Virus record (IMG/VR): IMGVR_UViG_3300020233_000109
Coordinates: 1-48,357 of that record
Reading direction: 5' to 3' (one strand)
DNA length: 48,357 nt
Origin: a virus
In this document: piece by piece, positions 39,910 through 48,357 of the stretch
Layout: each line of letters opens with the position of its first letter
Numbering within the stretch: position 1 is the first letter of the stretch
Notes under the pieces: model-generated
The model's input: the letters and a program-made list of their open reading frames with translations, nothing else
What the model was told of the DNA's origin: nothing
The model's database searches: none
Translations under genes and position numbers: made by a program

Positions 39910-40674
39910 TTGGCGATACAGAAAATAGAATTTTGCTGGAATCCTTCCACTAATAGGTTGGAGGGAACTGATCCGGCTTGTTCTCGTCTCTTGACGGCTT
40001 GCAAACAACCGGTAGATGATTTCCTCTCCACCTTTCATCCCGATTGTAATGTAACCTATTGTGTGGGTTGGGATGCAATTCAACAGGCATTAGTAGCCTT
40101 AATTCCCGACACCTGTTGTCCACCCACTACGACCCAGGTTCCCACTACGACCCAGGCTCCCACTACGACCCAGGTTCCCACTACGACCCAGGCTCCCACT
40201 ACGACCCAGGCTCCCACTACGACCCAGGTTCCCACTACGACCCAGGCTCCCACTACGACCCAGGCTCCCACTACGACGCCCACGCCGACGCCCACGCCGA
40301 CGCCCACGCCGACAGGTATAGGAGTTTGTCCTGTTTGCTGCGATTCTGGTTGGACTTTTGATTGGACAGCAAAACGCACAGTATCTGCTCCAGCTACCGA
40401 TAGTGGTACAACAGATAGTTATCTGGCAGATTGTAGTTATAAACAACTCAGCAAAAGCGCTACCGTTCAACTTTGTCAAGGTTGTGCCTTAGATTTACCT
40501 ACCGGATGGGGTGGTGCTGTTACGGTTAGCAATTCGACAATTGTTGCCTCATGCTGTCAAACTCGTGAACCTGGAGTTTTTTCAGCTGGAAAATGTTGGT
40601 TAGCAGGTCGTCATATCTGTATTACGAATGTGATAACAGGAGCAACTCAAGAAATATCGTGGAGTAAAGTGTGA
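39910..40674 (+). CDS. Cys-rich tail protein with PTTTQ repeats
   Basis: 254 residues, TTG start with GGGGG seven bases before. N-terminal domain has several Cys (CWNPSTNRLEGTDPACSRLL; TCCP at about 73); a linker of nine PTTTQ(V/A) units, then TPTPTP (75-140), and a C-terminal Cys-rich domain (CPVCCDSGW...QLCQGCALD). The linker DNA is an 18-bp tandem repeat (40123-40311). The build, two disulphide-type domains joined by a Thr/Pro stalk, suggests an exposed virion fibre; Thr-rich stalks can be glycosylated, and a glycosyltransferase gene follows. Confidence 0.65.
   Translation: MAIQKIEFCWNPSTNRLEGTDPACSRLLTACKQPVDDFLSTFHPDCNVTYCVGWDAIQQALVALIPDTCCPPTTTQVPTTTQAPTTTQVPTTTQAPTTTQAPTTTQVPTTTQAPTTTQAPTTTPTPTPTPTPTPTGIGVCPVCCDSGWTFDWTAKRTVSAPATDSGTTDSYLADCSYKQLSKSATVQLCQGCALDLPTGWGGAVTVSNSTIVASCCQTREPGVFSAGKCWLAGRHICITNVITGATQEISWSKV
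40123..40311 (+). repeat. 18-bp tandem repeats within the stalk-protein gene
   Basis: Near-identical units CCCACTACGACCCAGG followed by TT or CT, about nine copies, then shorter CCCACGCCGACG units; encodes PTTTQV/A and TPTP repeats. Confidence 0.95.
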
Positions 40675-41894
40675 AGTTTGTTGAAAAATATTGCAATGAT
40701 TTTAAGGGTGATATTCTTTGTAAATTAACTGGACGAGTATTAAGTAGGCGGTTTTGTGAAAATTACTGCCAAGGTAATTATAAACAATGGAAGCAAAGAT
40801 TTATTGAATCAGCACTCAGGATAGCTTTAATGGAGGCTGGAAAAACAGGTGAGGAAGCAGAAGAAATAATTCCATTTAATGAACATCACGAGTTAGCAAA
40901 TAAACCAACTGTATTACAAAAAGCAAAAAACCTAACAAAAGAGATTATAAAGTCAGGCAAACGTGTTGTTAAAAACGAACCGTTAAAAGTCCCGCAAACG
41001 ATGGCCGATGAACGCTGGGCAATCTGTAATAACTGCCCTAAATTCAATGACGGTCAATGTTCAATTTGTGGTTGTAGCTTACGGAATAAGATATGGTGGG
41101 CTTCTGGTACTTGTCCCCTTGATAAGTGGGGTATAATGCCGGTTACTCCAAAATCAATAAGTTCTTCTATGATAAGTATTATTATCCCTAATCGAGATGA
41201 AGAATATCTGGAAAGAACGATAGAGGATATTAAGAAAAATACCACCGGTTCCTACGAAATTATTGTTATCGACGATCCTGTTATTCCCGATAAACCCGCT
41301 AAGGGTATCCAGCGTTGTTACAATGAGGGTGCTGTCAGGGCTAAGGGTGAACTTCTTTTCTTCGTAGATGGTCATTGTTCTTTCTCAAAAGGTTGGAGTC
41401 AACTGATGAGAGATGGGTATCAATCTCAATCTATCCTTTGTACGGTGTTATCGGGTCTCGATGTTGGTGAGTGGAAAAAGGGTCCAAATTTATTCGGAGA
41501 GGGTTATTTTAACGAGAATAATAAAATCGTCAATCGAGTCATCAAGAACAACGGGAAAGGGGTTATAGGTGTACAGGCTTTTTCAGGTTGTGGCTGGATG
41601 ATTTCCAGAGAATATTTCTGGTATCTAAATGGTTGTGATGAGGGGTTGGGAGCGCATGGGCATGTAGGAATAGAATGGAGTGCGAAGGCTTGGATGTACG
41701 GAGGTCGAGTTCAGATGCATCGTGGAGTAATTATAGGCCATTATTTTCGGTCCAGATTTCCCTATCCTGCTCCCCGTGGAGTTCATCAAGGGAGTCTTAA
41801 ATTGAAATCTGATTTAGAGAATCTCACCGGTTCTTATCAACATGCCCTATATACTTTTAATTGGGTTTTGGGGAAAAAATATGGGAGTAATTAA
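40671..41894 (+). CDS. GT2-family glycosyltransferase with zinc-type N-terminal region
   Basis: 407 residues, GTG start with GGAG upstream, overlapping the stalk gene by four bases. Residues 110-155 form a Cys cluster (C119, C122, C130, C133, C135, C148; CSICGCSLRNKIWWASGTCP) like a small zinc domain. From residue 168: SIIIPNRDEEYLERTIEDI, EIIVIDD (D201, D202), GAVRAKGELLFFVDGHC and later WMISREYFWYLNGCDEGLGAH, the GT-A/GT2 fold, with DGH in place of the DxD. Predicted to attach sugars, possibly to the adjacent Thr-rich protein or host glycans. Confidence 0.8.
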   Translation: MKFVEKYCNDFKGDILCKLTGRVLSRRFCENYCQGNYKQWKQRFIESALRIALMEAGKTGEEAEEIIPFNEHHELANKPTVLQKAKNLTKEIIKSGKRVVKNEPLKVPQTMADERWAICNNCPKFNDGQCSICGCSLRNKIWWASGTCPLDKWGIMPVTPKSISSSMISIIIPNRDEEYLERTIEDIKKNTTGSYEIIVIDDPVIPDKPAKGIQRCYNEGAVRAKGELLFFVDGHCSFSKGWSQLMRDGYQSQSILCTVLSGLDVGEWKKGPNLFGEGYFNENNKIVNRVIKNNGKGVIGVQAFSGCGWMISREYFWYLNGCDEGLGAHGHVGIEWSAKAWMYGGRVQMHRGVIIGHYFRSRFPYPAPRGVHQGSLKLKSDLENLTGSYQHALYTFNWVLGKKYGSN

Positions 41895-42368
41895 ATGCAC
41901 TTAGGATCACTACTTCTTATGCGGGAGAAATTTATAGCTAAATATTTAAGTCCCAATAAAGCCACTACAATTCTCGATATTGGGTCCAGAGATATAAATG
42001 GGACTTACCATAATTTATTTATAAACAAAGACTTATGGACTTATACTGGTTTTGACGTTGAAGTAGGGGTAAATGTGGATATTGTAGGATATGAAAATCT
42101 TTTGGGGGTTTGGGACGTAATAATATGTGGGCAAGTTTTAGAACATATGCCTCTACCCTGGGTTGATGTACCCTTGATAGTAGATCATTTAACCCCGGAG
42201 GGCTTAGCTTGTTTTATCGCACCTTGTGTTTTCCCTGAACATAGATACCCTTTAGATTGTTATCGTTATTATCCAGATGGAATGAGAGCCTTACTGGAAT
42301 GGTCTGGATTATCCATATTGGAATGTTCTATAGTTGGAAATGATACCTTTGCAATATGCCGTAAATAG
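41895..42368 (+). CDS. Class I SAM-dependent methyltransferase, 157 aa
   Basis: GGGAG before ATG 41895. SAM-binding ILDIGSRDINGTYHN (30-44), acidic strand end GFDVE, then WDVIICGQVLEHMPLPW and LTPEGLACFIAPC, the Methyltransf_11-type order. Substrate unknown; it sits between two glycosyltransferases, so a sugar- or lipid-methylating role is inferred. Confidence 0.8.
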   Translation: MHLGSLLLMREKFIAKYLSPNKATTILDIGSRDINGTYHNLFINKDLWTYTGFDVEVGVNVDIVGYENLLGVWDVIICGQVLEHMPLPWVDVPLIVDHLTPEGLACFIAPCVFPEHRYPLDCYRYYPDGMRALLEWSGLSILECSIVGNDTFAICRK

Positions 42369-42437
42369 GATGAGAGCCTTAAAATATGTACCGATTATCC
42401 TCCATCATGAAATTTAATCCCATACCCGGAGGGCATA

Positions 42438-43112
42438 ATGAATAATAAAGCAATCATATACTACTCTGATGTAAAAAGTATAAACAGGACTATTTTATAT
42501 AACTGTTATATGCAACTGGTGAAGGCTGCTCAGGATGTTCCTATTTATTGTGTTCTCCAGGAACCAGTGGATTTTATGATTCATTCTCGTAACATACTCA
42601 CATCTGATCTGGACAGGTCCGGGCTTTCTCTGATGAAACAGATCGTTATAGGATGTCATGCGGCCACCAATGTTCCCTGGGTGTATCTCGTCGAGCATGA
42701 CATACTCTATCCCAAAGGTTATTTCGAGTTCACTCCTGAAGATTCTCATACATTTTATTATAATGACAACAACTATATCTATACGGATGAAGCACTCTTC
42801 GTTCGGGCTATGAACCCCTTATCCCAAGTCTGTTGTGGCAGGCGGGCGATGATCTCCGCCATGAATTATCGAATTTATAAACAGGAGAAAATGGGAATTA
42901 GAGTTCAGTATTATGAACCAGGGAAGGGTAGCGATTTTCTTATCGCAGTCGATTATCGGAATCTACCCACTATTGATATTCGTCATAAGGATAATTTTAC
43001 CGGCAGGATCAACGCCAGTCGTCATGGGGAAAGGGTCGATCAGATAGAACTCTGGGGTAATCACGATGAAATTAAGGAAAGGATATATCGAGATGTTCAG
43101 AACCCACAGTAA
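42438..43112 (+). CDS. Glycosyltransferase-like protein, 224 aa
   Basis: CCGGAGGG site before ATG 42438. GT-A-like features: AIIYYSDVKSINRTILYNCY, a Rossmann-type first strand, then VPWVYLVEHDILYPKGYFEF with EHD in the DxD place. Later RRAMISAMNYRIYKQEKMGI and HKDNFTGRIN. No well-defined family; assigned from these features and its neighbours. Confidence 0.6.
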   Translation: MNNKAIIYYSDVKSINRTILYNCYMQLVKAAQDVPIYCVLQEPVDFMIHSRNILTSDLDRSGLSLMKQIVIGCHAATNVPWVYLVEHDILYPKGYFEFTPEDSHTFYYNDNNYIYTDEALFVRAMNPLSQVCCGRRAMISAMNYRIYKQEKMGIRVQYYEPGKGSDFLIAVDYRNLPTIDIRHKDNFTGRINASRHGERVDQIELWGNHDEIKERIYRDVQNPQ

Positions 43113-43644
43113 GATGTACCATCGAGACCTGTTGGTTTCATTTGCAAAAGCCTCCCAACCGCAAACTTATCTGGAACTGGGGGTGGGGACTGGTGATATA
43201 TTTTCTGAAATTGCGAAGGTAACGGAGGAGGCGATAGGAGTGGATGCCCACCAGCCTCGAACGTTGCCTTCAAGTAAACATTGTCAGTTTTATCTGATGA
43301 AAACGGACGAATTCTTTCTTCAGGTGGCTATCGGGATGATTGAAATACCACCTCTTGATCTGGTGTTCATAGATGCCGATCATACTTATGAGGAATCTAA
43401 AAAGGATTTTGATAATGTTTTCCCCCATGTGGTGGATAATGGCTTAATTTTTCTCCATGACAGTTATCCTATTGAGGATAAACATCTTAGCCCCTCGGTT
43501 TGTGGTAAGGTTTGTCTGACGGTAGTGGACATTAAGCTGGGTCATTTCCATAATTGTGAGGTCTTGACTCTACCTGTTTTCCCCGGTATGACTATAGTGA
43601 GAAAGAATCCGGGTTTAAGTAAGAAATTGAATCCTTATTCTTAG
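43093..43644 (+). CDS. Class I SAM methyltransferase (Methyltransf_24-like), 183 aa
   Basis: ATG 43093 preferred (AAGGAAAGG ten bases upstream); earlier (43066) and later (43114) starts are possible. TYLELGVGTGD is the SAM loop, then AIGVDAHQP, FIDADHTYEESKKDFDN and GLIFLHDS, the order of family 24 methyltransferases. Motif copy 8 (one mismatch) lies in the coding sequence at 43250-43264. Probably modifies sugars or lipid precursors with the upstream enzymes. Confidence 0.8.
   Translation: MFRTHSKMYHRDLLVSFAKASQPQTYLELGVGTGDIFSEIAKVTEEAIGVDAHQPRTLPSSKHCQFYLMKTDEFFLQVAIGMIEIPPLDLVFIDADHTYEESKKDFDNVFPHVVDNGLIFLHDSYPIEDKHLSPSVCGKVCLTVVDIKLGHFHNCEVLTLPVFPGMTIVRKNPGLSKKLNPYS
43250..43264 (-). repeat. 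15-bp genome-wide motif, copy 8 (one mismatch)
   Basis: ACCAGCCTCGAACGT, inside the methyltransferase gene. Confidence 0.8.
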
Positions 43645-43657
43645 TGAGGTATTTTTA

Positions 43658-43816
43658 TTGGCTAATTACAAGATTCATAAAGTTCTGGGGGAATTTAAGC
43701 GTAAGACGCTGCGTAGTTCCAGTGGCCGGAGAGTAACGAACAGGAAACAGGCGATAGCGATAGCTCTTTCTGAGGCTTTGAGGGCAAGACGTAGAAGAGG
43801 GAGGAAAAAAGAATGA
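43658..43816 (+). CDS. DUF6496-like small basic protein, 52 aa
   Basis: TTG 43658 has GTGAGGT seven to eight bases upstream; stop TGA overlaps the next ATG. The product NYKIHKVLGEFKRKTLRSSS, then GRRVTNRKQAIAIALSEA and an Arg/Lys-rich end, has the K-V-x-x-E-F-K, S-S-G-x-x-V, KQAIAIALSEA pattern of DUF6496-type small proteins found in bacteria and phages. Function unknown; basic, so probably nucleic-acid binding. Confidence 0.75.
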   Translation: MANYKIHKVLGEFKRKTLRSSSGRRVTNRKQAIAIALSEALRARRRRGRKKE

Positions 43817-46086
43817 CTACTTATCGTAATACCTATATTCTGGCCGGTCCTTTTATGGATACGACTCGTCCCCCCGATACCCTGCCTGATGGAGTCTTGT
43901 CCCGTTTGTGGGGGGTTGATGGGAGAATTAAGGGATCATTGAGGCGTTTCCCTGGTTGCATAGATGTTAATTCTGTGAATGCGAATGAGGGGGTATCTGT
44001 TCAATATAATGCTAATTATTTTGATAGTATTACTTTTGCTAATCCCCTTACTTTTATGCGATTAGTTATTTTTATGGTGGGGGTAGATAATCCAATACGC
44101 TGTATGTTGGCAGTTATATGGGATGGATCAGTAAAGTATTCCCAATTTTATCGGGGTATTCTTAATTCTTCTGGGAATTTGCCTGCTTTTCCAGGAGGTG
44201 TTTCAGCCGATTTTGCTACATTAGTTCCTGGAATAAATTTATCTTATAGTGAACCCTTATCGGTGGTAACGGGGAGCGATGATACTTTCTATGTTTTTCA
44301 AAGAGCTAGCGTTCCTCAGTATGTCAGGATGAATACTGGTGGTAGTATTGCCGCCAGTGGTGATATGGGGGTAGGAACGCATATAGCGGGGGAGATGTTA
44401 TCTCCTACCTATAATTCAGGTTTTGATACAGGGACGGGTGGCTTTCTTAATTTTCGAGGAAGTTATAGCGTAGCTTATAAGCTCTATGATTCGGTGAGGG
44501 ACGTAGCAACTGGTTTGAGTACGATAGGGACAGTTACACTGACGGGATTCAATATGGGAGTTAATATTCTGGCTTCGGTTAGATTTTGGGAGAATGATAA
44601 TAATTTCGATCAGATCAGGATTTATCGTAGTACGAACCTTAGAGACCCCTTAGATATTATTCAGGGTGGTGTTCTCTTCCTGGAACAAACTCTGGCTTAT
44701 ACTGGTGGATCAGTAATTCATGATATTGGGACTTTGCATGATACTGCCCTGGTCCAGCAGGAACGTTATGATCCCTTTGCCGATCCCGTAGTTCTTCCTC
44801 CCCAATCTGGAGTGGCTATCTTTTATGAAAATACCGTATGGGCTGCTCAAGACCCTGCGATAAATGGGGGGGTAGGTATTGTCTGGACAAATCCTAATAA
44901 AGCTAATTCGGAGGAATTTGGTTCCCAATATCAATATAATGGTTTAGCGAGTGATGGCAGACCCCTTCGGATGATAATCGCGGGGGATAATATGTTCGTT
45001 TTAACCTCTGCGGTAGTCTATAAGGTTCGTAAGGTGGGTAGTCAGATAGCCATTTCTCGGTTTGTTCTCGATAGGGGGCTGGTTGGTCCCCTTGCAATTA
45101 CTTCTTTTGATCGAGACTTAATACTCGTAACCTGGCAGGGTCTTGTTATTATCAACGGGGAAACGGGGGCTTCGTCTTTGTTTGTTTCATTAGAGGGTTT
45201 CTTTCGGGATGATTGGAACTGGAATCTTCGTACTATAGAATTGGCTTATGACTCAGATATGGGCTGTACTTTTGTTTTTCATCCAACTTTTAAGGAAATG
45301 ATTTGTATCTGGGATGCTACTCGTGCAGCTACGCTGCTAAAAAATTGTGATTTCGTCAAGATTACCGATGCGATCAAATGGTCCAGTGTTTCGGGGGCTA
45401 CTACTACTGTTACTCAATTACCAGCTACTCAGAAAAAAGCCTATTTTATCAGTCCATCAGGGGGGGTCTGTTGTCCAGATTCCCAGGGGGTAGGACCAGG
45501 TACAATGAGTGGTCTGGTTACTGGCTGGTATCAAGGTACGTCTAATACGACGGATAATATTGGACTGGAAGATGCCAATGCTTCCTTTGGCTCAGAGATA
45601 ATTGGTAGAAGAATTTATGTTACTCAGGGTTCTCTGGTTGGTCAGTATGGAATTGTTAATTCTGTACCGTCGGTTACTCAGGTTCTTTTTACAGGCGGTA
45701 GTCCTTTAACAAATTGGCCTGGTGGGACTGGTTATGCAATAGACCCGGTAATATTCGAGGCCAAATTAGGTTCGGTTAAAGGTCTCTCCCCACAGCCTGA
45801 TCCTTTTACTCGGAAGTTGGTCAATACGGTGGAGTTGGCGGTCTGGAAACCGTCGGGGGTGGGTGATAAATTTGTTGTGGGATTTTATCGAAATGGGGGA
45901 ACTTCTTCTGAGGTATCACAAGATATTGATGTAACAGGATTTATACCAGATAGTCTGGCTCATATTGAGGTGGATGGGAATATCCTGGAGCCTTTTATTA
46001 TTCATATATCCTCTAATGGAATGTTTGAATTGACCCATCTATCAGTAAAGGGTACAATAACAATAAGTAGAGACTCTGTGGAATAA
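43813..46086 (+). CDS. Large beta-rich tail structural protein, 757 aa
   Basis: AGGGAGG before ATG 43813. Long succession of beta-strands and Gly/Asp turns (SVAYKLYDSVRDVATGLSTI; WENDNNFDQIRIYRSTNLRD; VFYENTVWAAQ), with blocks resembling propeller or Ig-type repeats. Typical of large podovirus tail-hub or stabilisation proteins found after the adaptor genes. No catalytic motif recognised. Confidence 0.7.
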   Translation: MTTYRNTYILAGPFMDTTRPPDTLPDGVLSRLWGVDGRIKGSLRRFPGCIDVNSVNANEGVSVQYNANYFDSITFANPLTFMRLVIFMVGVDNPIRCMLAVIWDGSVKYSQFYRGILNSSGNLPAFPGGVSADFATLVPGINLSYSEPLSVVTGSDDTFYVFQRASVPQYVRMNTGGSIAASGDMGVGTHIAGEMLSPTYNSGFDTGTGGFLNFRGSYSVAYKLYDSVRDVATGLSTIGTVTLTGFNMGVNILASVRFWENDNNFDQIRIYRSTNLRDPLDIIQGGVLFLEQTLAYTGGSVIHDIGTLHDTALVQQERYDPFADPVVLPPQSGVAIFYENTVWAAQDPAINGGVGIVWTNPNKANSEEFGSQYQYNGLASDGRPLRMIIAGDNMFVLTSAVVYKVRKVGSQIAISRFVLDRGLVGPLAITSFDRDLILVTWQGLVIINGETGASSLFVSLEGFFRDDWNWNLRTIELAYDSDMGCTFVFHPTFKEMICIWDATRAATLLKNCDFVKITDAIKWSSVSGATTTVTQLPATQKKAYFISPSGGVCCPDSQGVGPGTMSGLVTGWYQGTSNTTDNIGLEDANASFGSEIIGRRIYVTQGSLVGQYGIVNSVPSVTQVLFTGGSPLTNWPGGTGYAIDPVIFEAKLGSVKGLSPQPDPFTRKLVNTVELAVWKPSGVGDKFVVGFYRNGGTSSEVSQDIDVTGFIPDSLAHIEVDGNILEPFIIHISSNGMFELTHLSVKGTITISRDSVE

Positions 46087-46090
46087 TTAA

Positions 46091-48357
46091 ATGTCAAGAT
46101 TATCAATATCTTCTTCTTCCGGGAATCTGCCTTTCCAAATTGATCCTCGAACAGGTAAACCTCTCAGGTTGAGTCAAGGGCCTCAATTTCCTGTTTTTGA
46201 CCAGGGTAATGATGTAGCAGGTCGGGGACCTGTTAGTCCACCTATGCCTGGGTTTCCAGGTGGATTTCCAAGTGGGTTTGTACCCCCATCTTCTTTTACG
46301 CATCCGTCTATGCGCCGTCCTGACCCCATAACCATCCCTCGTTTTCGTGCTGGGGGGGTTGGGTCTGCCAGCCCTGAACAGTCAACAGCTAACAGGTTGG
46401 CTGGATTGGGATTGGGGGGTGTGGACTTTCGAGATTTTTCTCCTAAAGATATTAACGGAGCTTTAGATGCTTTTAAGACTTTTCAGGATACTGGTAGTTT
46501 TGATTTTAGCTCTTTGGGCCAGGGACAGGCAGGTACTTTTGCCGGGGTAATTGATGTTTTAGGGGTCAATGATCCTAAAATGGGGGGGATAAAAACCGGT
46601 CAGGATTTGAAAAATTTCAATGATTTGAGGAAAAATTTTTCTCAGGGGGCTTCTGATTCCATTGATCGCTCACGGGTGGACCAGGGGATTACAAGCGGCA
46701 ATATTGATCCTTTTGCCCTTTCTCGAATTGCAACTCCGACTCAGAGAACTCAATTGTTCCAAGCTGGTCCCGGTCGTAACAATAGTCCCTATCTCCGTAA
46801 TATAAATAAGGAACCGCAATCAAGTCTGCCGCAATCAAGTTTGACACAGCACAGGATTCAGCGCCCGAAAAAGCAAAATTCCGGTGGAGGTGAATTGGGA
46901 CAACAATTTTTAAACAGTCAAAATTCTCGTAATATTCCAGGGTTTAGTAAGGGAGGTAAACTCAGGAAGAATCAGATTGCTCTGGTAGGGGAGAAGGGTC
47001 CTGAATTGATTAGAAAAAAAGGTGATGAAGTTAATGTTTTAAGTAATGAAGATTTGGTCAATAGTATCCTGGCTTCTTTCGGTGGTATAGGTAAGACGAC
47101 GACGACTAAGGGTAAAAAGGTTCCCCTGGTGACAAAAACATCAAAGAAGACTGGTGTAGGAATAGGAAATACTCCCTCTATCGGTCGTAATCCTTCCGGG
47201 TCTGAGGTACTGGCCTCTCAATTTATACCTGGAAAAACAACTACCAGTCGGGGGGATGCTCAAACACTGGCCGGATTTATCGCCGGTGATCTGGCGCGTC
47301 AGCAACAGGCTCTGGATGAACAGAAGGCTAACGAACAGCAGGCTCTTGGTATTAGAGGTGAGGCTATCCAGGCGGCCCAGGGGGTACGTGGGACCAATGC
47401 CGATCTCTTTAATCAGTTACGCAGCGATGTAACTCAAGGCGTTTCAGATCGACAGGAGGCGGTGCAGGCTGCTGAGGGGCGGGGTACTAAAGGTCTCAAA
47501 CAGGCGTCAAACAGGGTGGGGCAGACAGTTAAACAGGGTCAGAGGCAGTTGAATCGAGCGGGGTCCGTCGCTCGTACTACAGCGAATACCTCAGCGGCCC
47601 AGGTTGTGGAGGCGGCAGATCAGGCTTCCCAACAGGCTTTGGCAATCTACCAGGAGCAGACCGCCAGGGCTTCTCAGCTTAAAGAACAGGATGCCGCCTC
47701 TTTCAGGGACACTACGGCACAGGCTATTACTGTGAGTCGTCAGGCATTGGATCAGGCTCATCAAAGTCGTTTACAGCAATTAGGCGCACAAGCTCGTAAC
47801 CCGGAAGAATTACGGGCTTTACAGTCGCAGGAAACTTCACGTTATCTAGCTGGTCTGGGCATGATGTCTGCCCAGATTCAGACTACTTACAATAAAGATT
47901 TAGCTGATATAAATAGTCGGGGGTCCGACAGAATTATCCAGACGGGTATTACCCTGGGGAGTTCGGTTAATCGAGTTAATATCGCACGAGGTCAATTAAC
48001 GGCGGCTGCCGGGCAGTTAAGAGTGAGTGGCGCACAAGCTAATATTGAGGCGGCCAAAACCTCGGCTGCGTTAGGCCTACAGGGAGAAGCTATTCGTTCT
48101 CAGTTACAACGGGCTACCGCCGATTTGACTACCCAGTTAAATGCCCAGGCTAATGACATTTGGAAGTTTGGTCAGCAGGTGGGGGCAGCTTCTTTTCAGG
48201 CACAAGCTCAACTTGACCTGGCGGCGACCCAGGCGGAAACGGCCCAAATGGGTCTCCTGGCAACCGACTTGCGGGGTCTGTCAACTAATTTCGTGCAGAT
48301 GTCCCCGGCCTATTCCGCCTTGATGGAATTGGCGGCTCGGTTGGATAATGAAAACAG
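46091..48357 (+). CDS. Internal-virion/tape-measure-like protein (continues at 1-149)
   Basis: 774 residues in all when joined to the start of the window. The first 250 residues are Gly/Pro/Ser-rich and flexible. At about 295-325 is FSKGGKLRKNQIALVGEKGP followed by EL, the GEKGPEL segment common in tail tape-measure and internal virion proteins. From about 370 to the end it is a very long Gln/Ala-rich helical region (QQQALDEQKANEQQAL and similar). This suits a filamentous or ejected protein inside the particle. It starts four bases after the previous gene with a weak ribosome site. Confidence 0.75.
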   Translation, partial: MSRLSISSSSGNLPFQIDPRTGKPLRLSQGPQFPVFDQGNDVAGRGPVSPPMPGFPGGFPSGFVPPSSFTHPSMRRPDPITIPRFRAGGVGSASPEQSTANRLAGLGLGGVDFRDFSPKDINGALDAFKTFQDTGSFDFSSLGQGQAGTFAGVIDVLGVNDPKMGGIKTGQDLKNFNDLRKNFSQGASDSIDRSRVDQGITSGNIDPFALSRIATPTQRTQLFQAGPGRNNSPYLRNINKEPQSSLPQSSLTQHRIQRPKKQNSGGGELGQQFLNSQNSRNIPGFSKGGKLRKNQIALVGEKGPELIRKKGDEVNVLSNEDLVNSILASFGGIGKTTTTKGKKVPLVTKTSKKTGVGIGNTPSIGRNPSGSEVLASQFIPGKTTTSRGDAQTLAGFIAGDLARQQQALDEQKANEQQALGIRGEAIQAAQGVRGTNADLFNQLRSDVTQGVSDRQEAVQAAEGRGTKGLKQASNRVGQTVKQGQRQLNRAGSVARTTANTSAAQVVEAADQASQQALAIYQEQTARASQLKEQDAASFRDTTAQAITVSRQALDQAHQSRLQQLGAQARNPEELRALQSQETSRYLAGLGMMSAQIQTTYNKDLADINSRGSDRIIQTGITLGSSVNRVNIARGQLTAAAGQLRVSGAQANIEAAKTSAALGLQGEAIRSQLQRATADLTTQLNAQANDIWKFGQQVGAASFQAQAQLDLAATQAETAQMGLLATDLRGLSTNFVQMSPAYSALMELAARLDNEN
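48267..48357. repeat. Terminal direct repeat (right copy), circular assembly overlap
   Basis: Exact copy of bases 1-91; see the left copy. The repeat lies inside a coding region, as expected for an arbitrary circular break point and not for a packaging terminus. Confidence 0.95.

Noticed and set aside
40123-40311. CRISPR array or diversity-generating template repeat
   Set aside because: Direct tandem repeats with no spacers, in frame within a gene; no reverse transcriptase or cas genes in the window.
40059-40479. Alternative frames through the PTTTQ repeat (HYDPGS, VVVGAW and GSLGRS repeats)
   Set aside because: Any repeat of 18 bp stays open in several frames; only the frame with Cys domains on both sides looks real.

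Overview
The window is a complete, circularly assembled tailed-phage genome. Bases 1-91 are repeated exactly at 48267-48357, and the gene that begins at 46091 runs off the right edge and continues in frame from base 92 to its stop at 149, so the unit sequence is about 48,266 bp. Recognisable virion genes (large terminase, portal, a likely scaffold, an HK97-type capsid candidate) and a phage replication set place it in Caudoviricetes. No tail sheath, tube or classical long tape-measure arrangement is recognisable, and several large internal-virion-like proteins are present, so a short-tailed (podovirus-like) particle is the best guess. No integrase, CRISPR array or reverse transcriptase was seen. 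Consensus DnaA boxes and sigma-70-type promoters point to a bacterial host; I cannot name it.

Layout: (1) 27046 rightward through the join to 6305 is one long rightward late region: terminase, portal, scaffold, capsid, neck/tail adaptors, a beta-helix spike-like protein, a tail-linked glycosyltransferase/methyltransferase cluster (40671-43644), a large tail protein and a block of internal-virion candidates. (2) 6378-25109 is almost entirely leftward: small accessory genes (6378-9839), a GroES-like co-chaperonin with a tiny membrane protein, an AAA+ helicase-like ATPase, an ssDNA-binding-like protein, a Sak4-like ATPase, a Cas4/RecB-like nuclease, a stand-alone small-RNA unit (sigma-70 promoter, 138-nt tRNA-like structure, terminator), an ERCC4 nuclease, family A DNA polymerase and uracil-DNA glycosylase. 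(3) 19813-23143 holds what I consider the most exciting system: a beta-grasp ubiquitin-like protein, an E2-like/RING-like fusion, a JAMM/JAB peptidase and a ThiF/E1-like adenylyltransferase, that is, a phage-borne ubiquitin-type conjugation cassette. (4) 25110-26242 is the divergent control region: a perfect sigma-70 promoter, three tandem DnaA-type boxes at 11-bp pitch, and two direct plus three inverted copies of a 16-bp iteron; it is the candidate replication origin.

Scattered over all regions is a 15-bp motif (ACCAGCCTCAAACGT, 8 copies with at most one mismatch). Two copies sit in a perfect 35-bp inverted repeat (6330-6364 and 26926-26960) that brackets the non-structural half of the genome. 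Functionally, the replication genes probably fire early from the leftward promoters near 24.1 and 25.2 kb, the rightward late genes package and build the virion, and the ubiquitin-like cassette, sharing the replication operon, is expected to act early or mid-infection on host or phage proteins. No endolysin or classical holin was recognised.
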